Shown in pieces: positions 10,501 to 17,751 of a DNA stretch of 64,000 nt. The translations under genes and the position numbers were made by a program. The DNA lies in NCBI GenBank assembly GCA_963971405.1, contig OZ020487.1:44489039-44553038 (forward strand), read 5' to 3'. The notes beneath the pieces were generated by a model. The model did no database searches. It was not told the DNA's origin and saw nothing but the letters and a program-made list of their open reading frames with translations. This DNA comes from Psococerastis gibbosa. Its lineage: Eukaryota; Arthropoda; Insecta; Psocodea; Psocidae. Every line of letters starts with the position of its first letter. The first letter of the stretch is position 1.

Positions 10501-11239
10501 GGCGGAGAGGGTGGAGATGGTGCCAGCCCGGGGGGTGGCCGCGGTGGGTTTAGAGGCCGAGGAAGGGGTTTTGGCGGCGATCGAGGCGGCAGGGGACGTG
10601 GCGGATTTGGGGATAGAGGCGGCGGTAGAGGGCGAGGTAGGGGTGGGTTTGGAGGTGGTGATAGAGGGCAGAGACATTCCTTCGGCGGGGGGGATGCAGC
10701 TTCGCAGAATAAGAAGATTACATTCGACGACTAGACTAGGTATGTTGGGCTGTTCTTCAAAAAGTGGCTCATAGCTGTAACCATCTTGAGCATCTGTGGG
10801 TTTTTGTAGAGTGTAATTTATCTCATAATAATTTTTGCCAGTGACTTAGCGGCATATGCTTACATTCCTTTAAGTAAAGAATTCGATAAAGGCAAGTTAA
10901 TACTTGCGTTTTCCAACGAAGCAAACCATTTTATTATGGATAAATATATTTACAGTTTCGCCTTGTTTACCATATGGTAAGCTGCATTCTGTTAAATAAT
11001 CAGAGACTAAACTAACTCGTTCCGGTCCTGTCATTTATTTTTTTCATCATTTCATCATTGTAATTCTATTTCAGAAAAATGCACGCGGCTCCTGGGGTGA
11101 GGGTGCCAATTCAGTGCTGAAATACACGAAAGGAAAGTCATTCAGAAAGGAGAAAACAAAGAAGAAACGAGGATCTTATCGGGGTGGAACTATTGATATG
11201 GCCGTTAACTCTATAAAATTTCATTACGATGACGATTAA
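312..11239 (+). CDS. Nopp140: Nopp140 / NOLC1 nucleolar phosphoprotein (gene span, alternatively ended)
   Basis: Spliced gene. Coding exons: 312-413, 2394-2449, 3161-3276, 4466-4588, 5941-6183, 6734-7353, 7803-7977, 8439-8506, 9060-9164, then either 10048-10734 (RGG end) or 11075-11239 (canonical end). Phases agree at every join and predict 764 or 590 residues. The N-terminus (exons 1-2) looks like the LisH-type dimerisation segment. The middle (residues about 55-500) alternates acidic CK2-type Ser blocks such as [12 protein letters not shown] with Lys/Ala/Pro linkers, the hallmark of the family. Exon 9 holds PFRRVR and DPRLADNSF, close to human NOLC1. Family role: a nucleolar and Cajal-body chaperone of box C/D and H/ACA snoRNPs that also binds Pol I machinery, regulated by heavy CK2 phosphorylation. 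The paired True/RGG ends resemble those known for Drosophila Nopp140. Identification is firm; isoform use is inferred. Confidence 0.93.
414..2393 (+). other. Nopp140 intron 1
   Basis: A 1,980-bp intron with donor GTAAGT and acceptor CTGTTCTAG. It contains a same-strand LINE reverse-transcriptase fragment (709-1209) and a GC-rich stretch (about 1500-1900) with no intact frame that is probably transposon-derived. No other gene was seen. Confidence 0.7.
709..1209 (+). mobile_element. LINE reverse-transcriptase C-terminal fragment
   Basis: A 166-residue open frame with the typical post-catalytic pattern of jockey/CR1-type LINE polymerases. It has a YxxLIxPHxNYC-like segment ([13 protein letters not shown]), then [15 protein letters not shown], a [18 protein letters not shown] block and a charged tail. 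The catalytic YADD region and endonuclease are missing, so the copy is 5'-truncated and dead. It lies in the sense orientation inside Nopp140 intron 1. The family label comes from pattern resemblance only. Confidence 0.7.
2394..2449 (+). CDS. Nopp140: Nopp140 exon 2
   Basis: A 56-bp exon after acceptor TTCTAG, reading [18 protein letters not shown] and ending AA|GTAAGT (phase 2). It completes the N-terminal LisH-like region; LINVVSHYT parallels the 'LLDIYSFW' region of human NOLC1. It is too short for standard ORF detection and was recovered by phase. Confidence 0.8.
2905..3075. repeat. Truncated foldback element in Nopp140 intron 2
   Basis: It shares 'gaagcagtagaatc', 'tatgaaagcgta' and 'ttccaaacg' with the foldback at 17,291-17,473, in the same order. 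Only part of the second arm remains, so this is a degenerate relative inserted just upstream of exon 3. Confidence 0.5.
3161..3276 (+). CDS. Nopp140: Nopp140 exon 3
   Basis: Acceptor AAATTACAG, phase 2 in, phase 1 out (CCA G|GTTTGT). It encodes a Lys-rich segment (KKLKCKGKK) followed by the first acidic Ser block ([11 protein letters not shown]), then a basic linker. The donor GTTTGT is a weak match to consensus, so exon 3 may be inefficiently spliced. Confidence 0.85.
3311..3672. mobile_element. MITE-2 copy A (TTAA-ended foldback element)
   Basis: Long inverted repeat. The left end TTAAGGGTGTACAGC is mirrored by GCTGTACACTCTTAA at the right end, and the arms continue with 'gaaattta' and 'gtagaagactacttcatgcat' modules. 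The arms exceed 100 bp around a short AT-rich centre. TTAA or TA at both borders may be the target duplication. Related copies are at 27,028-28,106 and 14,560-14,829. It begins only about 35 bp past the Nopp140 exon 3 donor. Confidence 0.8.
3640..3890 (-). mobile_element. LINE polymerase tail fragment (overlapping and flanking MITE-2 A)
   Basis: The minus-strand frame reads [18 protein letters not shown] and HKYRWGG, resembling the C-terminal 'GRPK..W.D.L' tails of LINE reverse transcriptases. The end 'cacccgggcaactggagct' recurs at 18.4 kb and 25.1 kb in the same tail family. Badly decayed. Confidence 0.5.
4060..4230. repeat. Dispersed repeat with copy at 9.5 kb
   Basis: The block 'cttacttacttgacgtgtccgg' through 'gatccaaaacgttgcggtctg' to 'gatggccttgt' recurs in diverged form at about 9,505-9,600. 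Both lie in Nopp140 introns in the same orientation. The ACTT-rich edge suggests a retroposon end. The family is not identified. Confidence 0.55.
4466..4588 (+). CDS. Nopp140: Nopp140 exon 4
   Basis: Acceptor TTATTGCAG, phase 1 in and out (CCT G|GTAAGA), 123 bp. It encodes one acidic/basic module: [20 protein letters not shown], then [20 protein letters not shown]. Being symmetric, it can be skipped without a frameshift, like exon 5. Confidence 0.9.
4589..5940 (+). other. Nopp140 intron 4
   Basis: A 1.35-kb intron. It contains a SINE-like dispersed repeat (about 5,270-5,395) and a partial copy of another dispersed repeat at 5,505-5,600 ('tttgtgatggttgaaatttttg'). No coding potential was seen. 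Confidence 0.5.
5270..5395 (+). repeat. SINE-like dispersed repeat copy
   Basis: It contains 'ttgacaccgaggacgtgaat', then 'taatgtccgaaaacc' and 'catacgtcc', in the same order as copies at about 25,515-25,650, 54,308-54,460 and 55,935-56,095. Inverted copies lie at about 7,616-7,730 and 16,040-16,170. At least six diverged copies are in the window, so this is an abundant short interspersed family. Confidence 0.6.
5941..6183 (+). CDS. Nopp140: Nopp140 exon 5
   Basis: Acceptor GGTCTATTTCAG, phase 1 in and out, donor TCA G|GTAAGG, 243 bp. Two acidic Ser modules ([14 protein letters not shown] and [16 protein letters not shown]) are separated by Lys/Pro/Ala linkers. This is typical NOLC1 repeat architecture with many CK2 consensus sites (S-x-x-E/D). 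Confidence 0.93.
6734..7353 (+). CDS. Nopp140: Nopp140 exon 6 (main repeat exon)
   Basis: 620 bp, acceptor GTTTTTCAG, phase 1 in, phase 0 out, donor GAA|GTAAGT. It holds six or seven tandem acidic modules of the type [12 protein letters not shown] alternating with KKTPAK/APAKK linkers of about 20 residues. These are the repeat units that in the family are phosphorylated by CK2 and bind snoRNP and Pol I partners. Repeat DNA is conserved between modules, suggesting recent internal duplication. The frame stays open through the donor for 19 more codons to a stop at 7411-7413. Confidence 0.95.
7354..7484 (+). promoter_or_regulatory. Nopp140: Possible intronic stop and polyadenylation site
   Basis: If the exon 6 donor is bypassed, the frame adds 19 residues ([19 protein letters not shown]) and stops at 7411-7413. 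AATAAA follows at 7479-7484 with T-rich sequence after it. This would make a short Nopp140 lacking exon 7 onward and either C-terminus. Directly seen: the frame, stop and hexamer. Use is inferred. Confidence 0.4.
7521..7573 (+). repeat. ATT microsatellite
   Basis: About 17 perfect copies of the trinucleotide ATT in Nopp140 intron 6. The long uninterrupted tract is likely polymorphic. Confidence 0.95.
7803..7977 (+). CDS. Nopp140: Nopp140 exon 7
   Basis: Acceptor AATTTTTTAG, phase 0 in, phase 1 out (AAG A|GTGAGT), 175 bp. It encodes [20 protein letters not shown], a KKRKAP putative nuclear localisation motif, and a run of eight Asp before [10 protein letters not shown]. Confidence 0.93.
8439..8506 (+). 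CDS. Nopp140: Nopp140 exon 8
   Basis: A 68-bp exon with acceptor TTATTTCAG, phase 1 in, phase 0 out, donor CAG|GTGAGA. It reads [20 protein letters not shown] then NSQ. It is too small for ORF detection and is supported by matching phase on both sides. Confidence 0.82.
8521..8800 (+). repeat. Dispersed repeat copy (second copy at 28.7-29.0 kb)
   Basis: The blocks 'tattcctctacgctttgatg', 'ttcattatggtgtcagtaac', 'gttaaaaataacgg' and 'gttagtcacgg' occur in the same order at about 28,735-28,990. One copy is in a Nopp140 intron and the other in an SRRM1 intron. No coding frame or terminal repeats were recognised. Confidence 0.65.
9060..9164 (+). CDS. Nopp140: Nopp140 exon 9 (start of the SRP40 C-terminal domain)
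   Basis: 105 bp, phase 0 on both sides, acceptor TTTTTCCTAG, donor AAG|GTAACG. It encodes [20 protein letters not shown] then [15 protein letters not shown], matching the conserved 'PFRRVR..E.EVD.RVADNSF' block of NOLC1/SRP40 proteins. It is the last exon shared by both isoforms, so the RGG isoform keeps this block but loses the rest of the domain. Confidence 0.95.
9637..9759. mobile_element. Short TA-flanked hairpin MITE (MITE-1-like)
   Basis: Nearly perfect palindrome. 'ggcgcaaattccaccgacct' at the left is mirrored at the right end, and the arms (about 52 bp) meet around 'ttaaagacagtctaaaaa'. TA sits at both borders. The inner arm 'gacgtggtagcagacatt' is shared with the larger MITE-1 elements at 12.7, 27.0 and 30.9 kb and, in altered form, with 56.8 kb. 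Confidence 0.85.
10048..10734 (+). CDS. Nopp140: Nopp140 alternative 3' exon: RGG domain with two RanBP2-type zinc fingers
   Basis: Acceptor TTATTTTGCAG in phase 0 with exon 9, 228 residues to TAG at 10732-10734, ending KKITFDD. The order is an acidic start ([15 protein letters not shown]), an RGG box, zinc finger 1 (about residues 589-614 of the isoform), RGG, zinc finger 2 (about 660-684), then a long RGG box. Both fingers fit W-x-C-x4-C-x3-N-x6-C-x2-C with the NFAFR and EC motifs of FUS/EWS/TAF15 fingers, which bind RNA. Each finger is followed by the same [11 protein letters not shown] tail, so the unit was duplicated. RGG boxes are PRMT substrates and bind RNA. The RGG isoform class is known from Drosophila; the fingers are the unusual part. 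No AATAAA was seen before the next exon, so both ends may share the signal at 11354. Confidence 0.9.
   Translation, partial: EGGEEEEENGYGGGGRFGLGYKDRGGRGGRGRGGERGGRGRGGGDNSYGQRESDWNCPSASCASSNFAFRHECFRCGQAKPGGEGGESVSPGGGRGGFRGRGRGGGESSYGQRDSGGFEKREGDWNCPSASCGSSNFAFRQECFRCGQGKSGGEGGDGASPGGGRGGFRGRGRGFGGDRGGRGRGGFGDRGGGRGRGRGGFGGGDRGQRHSFGGGDAASQNKKITFDD
11075..11239 (+). CDS. Nopp140: Nopp140 canonical terminal exon (SRP40 C-terminal domain)
   Basis: Acceptor CTATTTCAG, phase 0 with exon 9, 54 residues and TAA at 11237-11239. It reads [20 protein letters not shown] then [18 protein letters not shown] and ends [11 protein letters not shown]. This is nearly the human NOLC1 C-terminus ('WGERANQVLKFTKGKSFR', '[10 protein letters not shown]', 'VNSIKF'), the family's most conserved part. 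It is mutually exclusive with, or downstream of, the RGG exon. Confidence 0.96.
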   Translation, partial: KNARGSWGEGANSVLKYTKGKSFRKEKTKKKRGSYRGGTIDMAVNSIKFHYDDD

Positions 11240-11329
11240 AGGTGGAGACCTATGTTTATAATATTGTAATAAGTAACTTTCAATGTAAACCATCATTCAA
11301 TAGCCAGAGCACAAACGCAAAAGAAAATC

Positions 11330-12110
11330 TAGTCCGGGAGATTTTTTAAACCTTAATAAATTATATGCAACCCAAAGGCAGAATAGTTCACAAATTAAAA
11401 AAAAATTCCAACTCTTTTAAGAAAAATTAATTATCTTCATAAATAATATTTCAAAGAATAATCTATAAGCATATTCTTATAGAGACAGCTTTACTTGTAG
11501 CCTCCATCCACTTTCAATATTGCTAGCCTTGGCAGAAGAATTAAGGGCCTCTGGGAAATTGTTTTTTTCCGGTCATTTTTTTTTTTTGTTTGGGGGCTCC
11601 TACTAATACTGTTTTCATGGGACGGCCTTGATTGCACTTTTGAAGGTGGTAGAAGTAGCTGTAACCAATTTCCTCTCAGATGCGCTGGCTTGGTGAAGAT
11701 GGATGACCTTCTCCCTTTTGAAATTGAATTTTCTCTTGGCATTTTTTTAAATTTTTAATGTTTTTCAACACTTCTCACGTGATAAACTTGATAACAGACG
11801 AAAATTTGGCCTTTAAACTAAAAGAGGATTCAGTAAAAACTTGCTAACTATTGTCTCTCATGAAACAAAATATCTTTTTGAAGGACACATATGTATTCTA
11901 TTTGATGTTTGTATTGCTAAATTTACTTCATCGTGTCCTCAACAACTGATAGCAAGGATTATGATATAATAGTTCTTTATAATATTATTCATTAAGGCTA
12001 TAACCTTTTTAACAGGAGTTGGAAACTTTAGAGGTGTGCGAACTATTCTGCCTTTGGGTTGCATATTATTTATAAAACTTTAAATATTTATTATTAAAAC
12101 CTTTAAAATG
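11330..12110. repeat. Long imperfect inverted repeat over the Nopp140 3' end
   Basis: The left arm (about 11,330-11,480), containing 'tgcaacccaaaggcagaata', is the reverse complement of the right arm (about 11,950-12,110), containing 'tattctgcctttgggttgca'. Further matching blocks ('agttgga', 'aataatattat') lie in mirror order. The arms are about 150 bp with a spacer of about 470 bp. The polyadenylation hexamer lies in one arm. Confidence 0.75.
11354..11359 (+). terminator. Nopp140: Candidate Nopp140 polyadenylation signal
   Basis: AATAAA 115 bp after the canonical stop. It falls within the left arm of a long imperfect inverted repeat (11,330-12,110). It may serve both isoforms, since no hexamer was found between the RGG stop and the final exon. 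Confidence 0.55.
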
Positions 12111-12267
12111 GTCCAGGTCTAGAATGCGCAACTAATTCATCTCTGTTGGCCACAGTCTTGTCCTTTTTCTCATCTTAGTGTTAATTTTTATTCATTGAAA
12201 TGTATTTGCGTCAGTTTTCACTTATCCCGGATTAGTTATTCTGTAATGTTGGTGCTATGTCAGCTGG

Positions 12268-12385
12268 ACGACAAAGAAAAAGTAAGGATCTTATTGGGAT
12301 GGAATTATTGATTGACGTGACCGTAAATGCTGTAATATTTTATTATGGATACGATTAAAGCTGTAGACATATTTTAATTACCGTA
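12268..12385 (+). pseudogene. Decayed duplicate of the Nopp140 terminal exon
   Basis: The sequence follows the 3' half of exon 11075-11239 and its early 3' UTR: 'acaaagaaaaagtaaggatc', 'ttattgggatggaattattg', 'gtaaatgctgtaatatttta', 'acgattaaagctgtagacat'. Frame-breaking changes are present, including a stop where the real exon has AAACGA. It sits just beyond the inverted repeat, suggesting it was copied during the rearrangement that made that repeat. Confidence 0.7.
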
Positions 12386-12686
12386 TTATCAATAATCAGC
12401 TAGCTCTAGTTGCTCGTGTAGGCCTATGTGACGTGAGCCTCATCCACTGACTGTTCAACTCTTTCCCTGGTACCAGTGGCGGACATAGAAATATATTAAC
12501 TGGAACGGCGGGAGCCAACTATCAAATATAAGTAGCAAAGTACAAAATATCGAAGTCTTCATTACAGCATAGCAGAACGGATCAAAACTCTGTACTTGCC
12601 AACGCTGTGCACACTACCAAGTATGCCGCAGTTTGGTACAGGTTCTGTTCTGGTTGATTCAACATGGTATGGCCGTTGGCAAATTA

Positions 12687-13055
12687 GGCGCCCATTCCAT
12701 TGACCGGCTAGGGCTATTTCCAAAAAACAGTGACGTGGTAGCAGACATTCAAGACTTAGGTTTCCACCGATCTCGCTTTGCAGAATGCAAATGACTGACG
12801 GAAATTAGAATTTTTCTTTTTATAGAAATCTATTAAAATGTTTGTACTTAACATATCCCATGACGCCATTTTTAATTTTAGTTTGTGATTTTACCGTATG
12901 ATCATTGATCAATTTTAACTATGGCATAGAGGAAAATAAACATTTCCGTCAATTCTGCAATGCGAGGTCGGTGGAAATCCGCCTAAGTCTTGAATGTCTG
13001 CTACCACGTCACCGTTTTTGGAAATAGCCCTAGCCGGTCAATGGAATGGGCACCT
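12687..13055. mobile_element. MITE-1 copy A (TA-flanked)
   Basis: Terminal inverted repeats start ggcgcccattccattgaccg and end in the complement (cggtcaatggaatgggcacc), flanked by TA on both sides. The arms carry 'gctagggctatttcc' and 'gacgtggtagcagacattca'. The second inner arm pair is 'ccgatctcgc' / 'gcgaggtcggtgg'. 369 bp with no open frame. The TA duplication fits a Tc1/mariner-type transposase acting in trans (inference). Confidence 0.85.
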
Positions 13056-14114
13056 TAATAATAAATTACTCCTCGGCTATATTTTCGGTGAGTTATCAAT
13101 TTTTTTCTCCCTTAGATGTATAGCCTACACATAAATTAAAATTCAGATTACATTTCAAAATGCTACCTGTAGATTTTAATTTTTATTAGTATTTCCTTGA
13201 ATTATAAAACAATGCAACCATTCCCTAGTATTCTAATAATTTATTAATGCGAATTTCCCGCGCATATGTTAACACCGTCACGTGACACCTTACTACTGTG
13301 GTAATAAAAAATAATCCCCGGTGTTAAGTTAATCCGCAATCGCCGTAATAGGGCTGCTGGACGGAGAAATTAATTAATTAATTCTCGTACCCCATGTTGT
13401 CTTTTAAAAAATATTTGGGAAGATTCCCCTTAAAATGCTGATCTACAGGCAATGACGCGTTGGAAGACAAGTTAGGCTTCAATTGTACATAAAAAACATA
13501 ATGTAATGACACAAAACAAATATTCAGTTGACCTCAAAACACTATCTTTATTATTCCATGACTTTCTTTCATAGATGATAATTATGTTAACGGATAGTTT
13601 CACTTGTTTAACCTCCTCCTATGAAACAATCGAACACCCCCCTTGCCCGTATTTAAAAAATAAATAAAATGCAATTGCACAGGTCGAACAGCGATAAATG
13701 AGACGTCATAACGTAGAAGTAATGTTGCTCTACATTATGATACGTGGCCGTCACTAACGCCAATTGGACACTGTTTTGGAACTCCTTAGACTTGTTATCC
13801 TCAATGTATGTTATTTTTTACAAATCAAGTACAATAACTAGCCGATCTATAATCATGTATCATAAAATGCAGATCAAAATGGATATGAACATTTCAACAC
13901 CCGAAAGGTTGAGTCCCACTTCTTCGTTTTCTGGCCAAGCTTCTTCGAAAAATAGCCTTCCTAGTTGAGCTAGAAGGGAGCTTTCCCGCCAAAAATCAGC
14001 TATAGGCTGACTTAGTTGTTACAACTTTTCCGTTATGACATCTATGATAGGCATTGGCTGGCTCTAAGATAGATATTTAGTTTTTTTACGTCCGTAAGGC
14101 TTCTCCCCTCAGTC
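13056..14114. other. Intergenic, no gene seen
   Basis: AT-rich sequence between Nopp140 and SRRM1. One 74-codon frame (13744-13968) has no recognisable features. Nothing supportable was seen. Confidence 0.5.
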
Positions 14115-14297
14115 CAAGGTCGGATCCAGAGGAAAATTTAGTGGGGGGGGGGGGTCCACAAGTTTTTTGTAAGTTTAAAAGGAGATTTTTAAAATGAAAA
14201 GTTGAGTTTTATTAATTTTTTTTTTTACTATAGGTAACTTATGAATTTAATCATTTAGGGGGGTCATGACCCCCTGACCTGCGTGGATCCGCCACTG
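14115..14297. mobile_element. Non-autonomous hAT-like element with 8-bp target duplication
   Basis: CCTCAGTC occurs immediately on both sides (14,107-14,114 and 14,298-14,305), as expected for hAT insertions. The right end reads TGGATCCGCCACTG and the left end CAAGGTCGGATCCAGA, its imperfect complement. CAGTGGCGGATCC-type ends are typical of many arthropod hAT-derived MITEs. 183 bp, with a poly-G run inside. Confidence 0.75.
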
Positions 14298-14559
14298 CCT
14301 CAGTCTCTTAAGGGAAGGAAGGCCATAACATTTGAGAAGCCTACGGAAAATGAGAACGGCCCAGGACACAGAAGAATAGATAAGATGGAAAGAAACATTC
14401 ACTGCAACGAAATCGACGTAGCGACTAGAGAAGAAGTCTCACACTTTATATATACTTAATTACCATTTTAGCCCTGTTACAGTACACTATACCCGAACCA
14501 AAATACGTTACATAAAAAAAACCTGAATAACGAAACATTTCGACGTTCTGTTTGAACAT

Positions 14560-14829
14560 AGTTGCAGAAGACTACTTCGTGCATAATATAATAACATATT
14601 TTTAATTTTCGAAATTGTAGTTTTTTTCATAAACATGATAATATTTTATAAACAATAACTTTTCACGTATATTTTATTTCGAAAACTAAAAATACCTTAT
14701 TATATGATGCATGAAGTAGTCTTCTACAACATAAATAAGCCAAATCTTTAATAACTGGCTTAGTTAATTAAATAAAAAGTATTAAATTTCGGGCTACCAA
14801 TTTCCTACAGGCTGTATGTACACTCTTAA
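14560..14829. mobile_element. MITE-2 copy C, left end missing
   Basis: It shares 'gaagactacttcgtgcataa', the mirrored 'atgatgcatgaagtagtctt' and the right end 'ctgtatgtacactcttaa' with MITE-2 A. The outer left arm is absent (truncation or replacement). Confidence 0.7.
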
Positions 14830-17290
14830 GATTTAGCAAAGAAAAAAAGCCAACATACTGCAGATAGGAGCTCTTTAGCAAATGATCATACTTCTTATAA
14901 TGCTTGCATTGTATTTTCCCCTTTATATAACTAGCATGCTACGTTGATAATGCAAGGAGAGAGGTCAGTTGCCCCCCCCCCCTGCGATTGGACCACTTAA
15001 GCCGCAACGCCTGTCCTCCATTTTGCATTTTTCATAGCTAAATTGTTCTATATCAAATGAATGCTCACGGACTGATCTAAAAGATGAGCGCATTTGTTAA
15101 TGTGTGCATACATTTTTTTAGTGTTTGACAATACACAATGACCGACTAGGTACTAAAATATTATACTGCTATCCTTATTGAAGCCCTTTTCCATTGGGAT
15201 ATTTCCTATCCGCACTACCTTTCGGCAGTTCCTGTTTCCCAGTCAGAGAAGGGCTTTTACATAAACTTCACAAAATTCTACCAAACCCCCACGTTTTCAG
15301 TTTAAAAATTTACTCGAACAAGTTTTATTTCTTCATTAACCTTTCAATTTTATTTAAATCTAGGAAGGCCAGTAGTATTGACAAAAACGCGGCGGGATTT
15401 TATTCTCTATTTACTAACGATGAAAATCACCGTGTACTACATACGTAACCCGATTAGGAGGAATTTCTATGAAGCAGAACAAAAATGAGAATGAAAACTA
15501 TTGGGGGATGCTTAAATTTATTGTTTTTTTTTTACACCTGGCTCACTTTTTTCCATAAAAAATAACCCTTTTACCCTACTTTACCCCTAAACACTAACTT
15601 AGGGCGTCACGATTACGTTTCATCTGTCCCTTTATTTTGGCATTAATATTGAAAACTACTCTACTTGGATAATACGTGTAGATATTAGATAATGGCTCCT
15701 CCCGGTTAAGGAGAAATGCCACTTATACTTAGCATACTGTACAGCTGTCAAAGTTTCTTTTCGGAATTGACGTGACTTATTTTTGTTGACATATTTTAAA
15801 AAATTAAATTTGTTTTTAAGATAGTACCCACAAAATTTAAATAACACGAGCAACAATACGGCACCAATTAAAAGGGTTCGCACGCGACAGACTATCCTAG
15901 TTTAAGCTTGTTTTATTCTGCTTTTAATTCAGTATGTGTATCACCTGACGATGATATAAGGTTGAAACCGGTAGTACTTTAAGAAATTTTGTGGTTGACA
16001 TTGAAAGGGCATGTGACGCAGGCTTACATGTAGTGTGGCCCATTGAACCTACCCCATCGGTTTTCGACTTTTATTGGTATAGTTTCCGAACGAATTTCTA
16101 ACCATTGGCAAACTGGTTCACTCCTCGACGTCAACCCACACAGACTAGAAGTGCCAATGGGCAAACTCAGGTATGCTTATGGGAAAGAGTCAGTGGTTAC
16201 TAGAAATAAAGTTTAAATTTTTAAAACATGTCCAAGTACAGTAGAACTCTTATTTTCCAAATTGCTTTTTAAACCAAAAAATTTCAGCGGATGCGCGACT
16301 CGGCTGCCTGACAGTGTGTGAAGACAGCCAACCAAAATAAATTACTTACTTTGACCGTGTTGTTCAGCTAAGGGGAATTTTTCAAATATTTGGAAATCAA
16401 CATGGCGTAAGAGTTAATTGAACAAATTTTCGTTCCATAGTAGCTATACCGGCTAAATCGTCTTCCTGAAATATATAAACTTTGATAATACACCATACAT
16501 AATTTGTAGAAGTGAACCATTGGTAATTTATAACAATAATCTAATTAAAGGAAGAAGCAGACGATGTAATCGAGAAATATCGAGTTTTATATTAATGATA
16601 GTTCACAAGACAAAATCTATTGTGTATTATCCCAGATTTTATATTTTAGGAGGTGTTATTAATTAGCTCTCACCCCATGTTGCTTTTCAAAAATTTGGAA
16701 AGATGCCTCTTAACCTAGACGTTCTTTTCCCTACTATACTAATACTCATTTATTTAGTAAACGAAAATAAGCCTTTTTCTATCAAATGTATACCCTTTTT
16801 TTGAGAGCTCCAATTATCCGAATTATCCAAATTGATTCGGGTAATTGGAGTTAGTGACGCGTTACAACTCCAGGTGGAGTCAACTCCATGACGGCTAGTC
16901 AGCATGACTCTAAGAAGTCCTACAGTCTCATTGCATATGCAATGAGTAAATAAGTTAAACGCGCGTACACTGTGCCTACTACTACTCAACGTATTGCAGG
17001 ATAACAGCGCGTGCTTTTTAAAGTTTAAGTGGTGGCAGTTTTTATTATATTAATGAATTACCTATACACTGAAGAATTGTTACTTTAAGTTGCTATTCAT
17101 AAGGTAAGCATGCGACTTCATAAGGCGGACGTAGCGTACTGTGTAGCATGAGCAATCGGAATTGGAATGACACGCCGCGAAAGAGTCCGCCAGTGGAACC
17201 AGTCCGGGCTAATATGCTTAGTTATACATCACTAATAGGAGTTCTACTGTACCAACAAGTAAAGGTAGAAACTATATAATTACAAAGGTT
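14830..17290. other. Intergenic between Nopp140 and SRRM1
   Basis: No intact gene. At 15,945-15,975 there is 'cctgacgatgatataaggtt' followed by 'gaaaccggtagta', a phrase common in arthropod retroelement ends. At 16,040-16,170 lies an inverted copy of the SINE-like repeat seen at 5.3 kb. A poly-C run lies near 14,983. Small open frames here show no family features. Confidence 0.45.
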
Positions 17291-17473
17291 TTCATGGCCG
17301 GAGTCACGTGACGAAGCAGTAGAATCCTGTATGAAAGCGTACTTCCAAACGTTTTGTCAACATCTGCGGTCGACATCATCAGTGGAACAACATAGACTTA
17401 TAAGATGTTGACGAAATGCTTGGAAATACGCTTTCAGAACGACCACGGCCTATCATCCCGCATTCTATTGCTT
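17291..17473. repeat. Foldback element (about 180 bp)
   Basis: The left arm 'gacgaagcagtagaatcctg', 'tatgaaagcgtacttccaaa' and 'gtcaacatct' is mirrored by 'agatgttgacgaaatgcttg', 'gaaatacgctttcagaacga' and 'gcattctattgcttcgtcac'. It lies about 170 bp downstream of the SRRM1 stop and so probably within its 3' UTR. A truncated relative is at 2.9 kb. Confidence 0.75.
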
Positions 17474-17646
17474 CGTCACAAATAGTTTGTTTAAACATGT
17501 ATAGCCACTGTGCTATATTACCATAGTACCCCCTGCTAGGGCTGCAGTTAGTGTTTAGGCCAAGAGTTAAGATTTCCCACCATTTGAGACCTTATACTGT
17601 ACAATATCTGTGCTGACTCCTAAACTGGAATTGGCCCTAATCGGTG

Positions 17647-17751
17647 TCAGTCGCTGCCACTCTGATCATCATTCGACTTCTTCATGCTTTTCAATGCCCT
17701 CTCGCGAAGTCGCCGTTCCAGCTCTTCATTACCGCTCTCGGCCGAAGAATC
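17647..17751 (-). CDS. SRRM1: SRRM1 exon 18 (terminal)
   Basis: Acceptor TTTTTCAAG, phase 0, 34 residues DSSAESGNEELERRLRERAL then KSMKKSNDDQSGSD, TGA at 17649-17647. It matches the human SRRM1 tail 'DLEKHLREKALRSMRK'. It is separated from exon 17 by a 4.5-kb repeat-filled intron and is too short for ORF detection. Confidence 0.9.
   Translation of the reverse strand, partial: DSSAESGNEELERRLRERALKSMKKSNDDQSGSD

Noticed and set aside
10240-10677. Antisense frame of 145 codons and a plus-strand alternative frame of 240 codons over the RGG exon
   Set aside because: Both are shadows of the GC-rich RGG coding. Only the frame with paired Cys motifs and phase continuity is kept.
13744-13968. 74-codon frame between Nopp140 and SRRM1
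   Set aside because: No family features, splice partners or compositional bias; length is within chance expectation.
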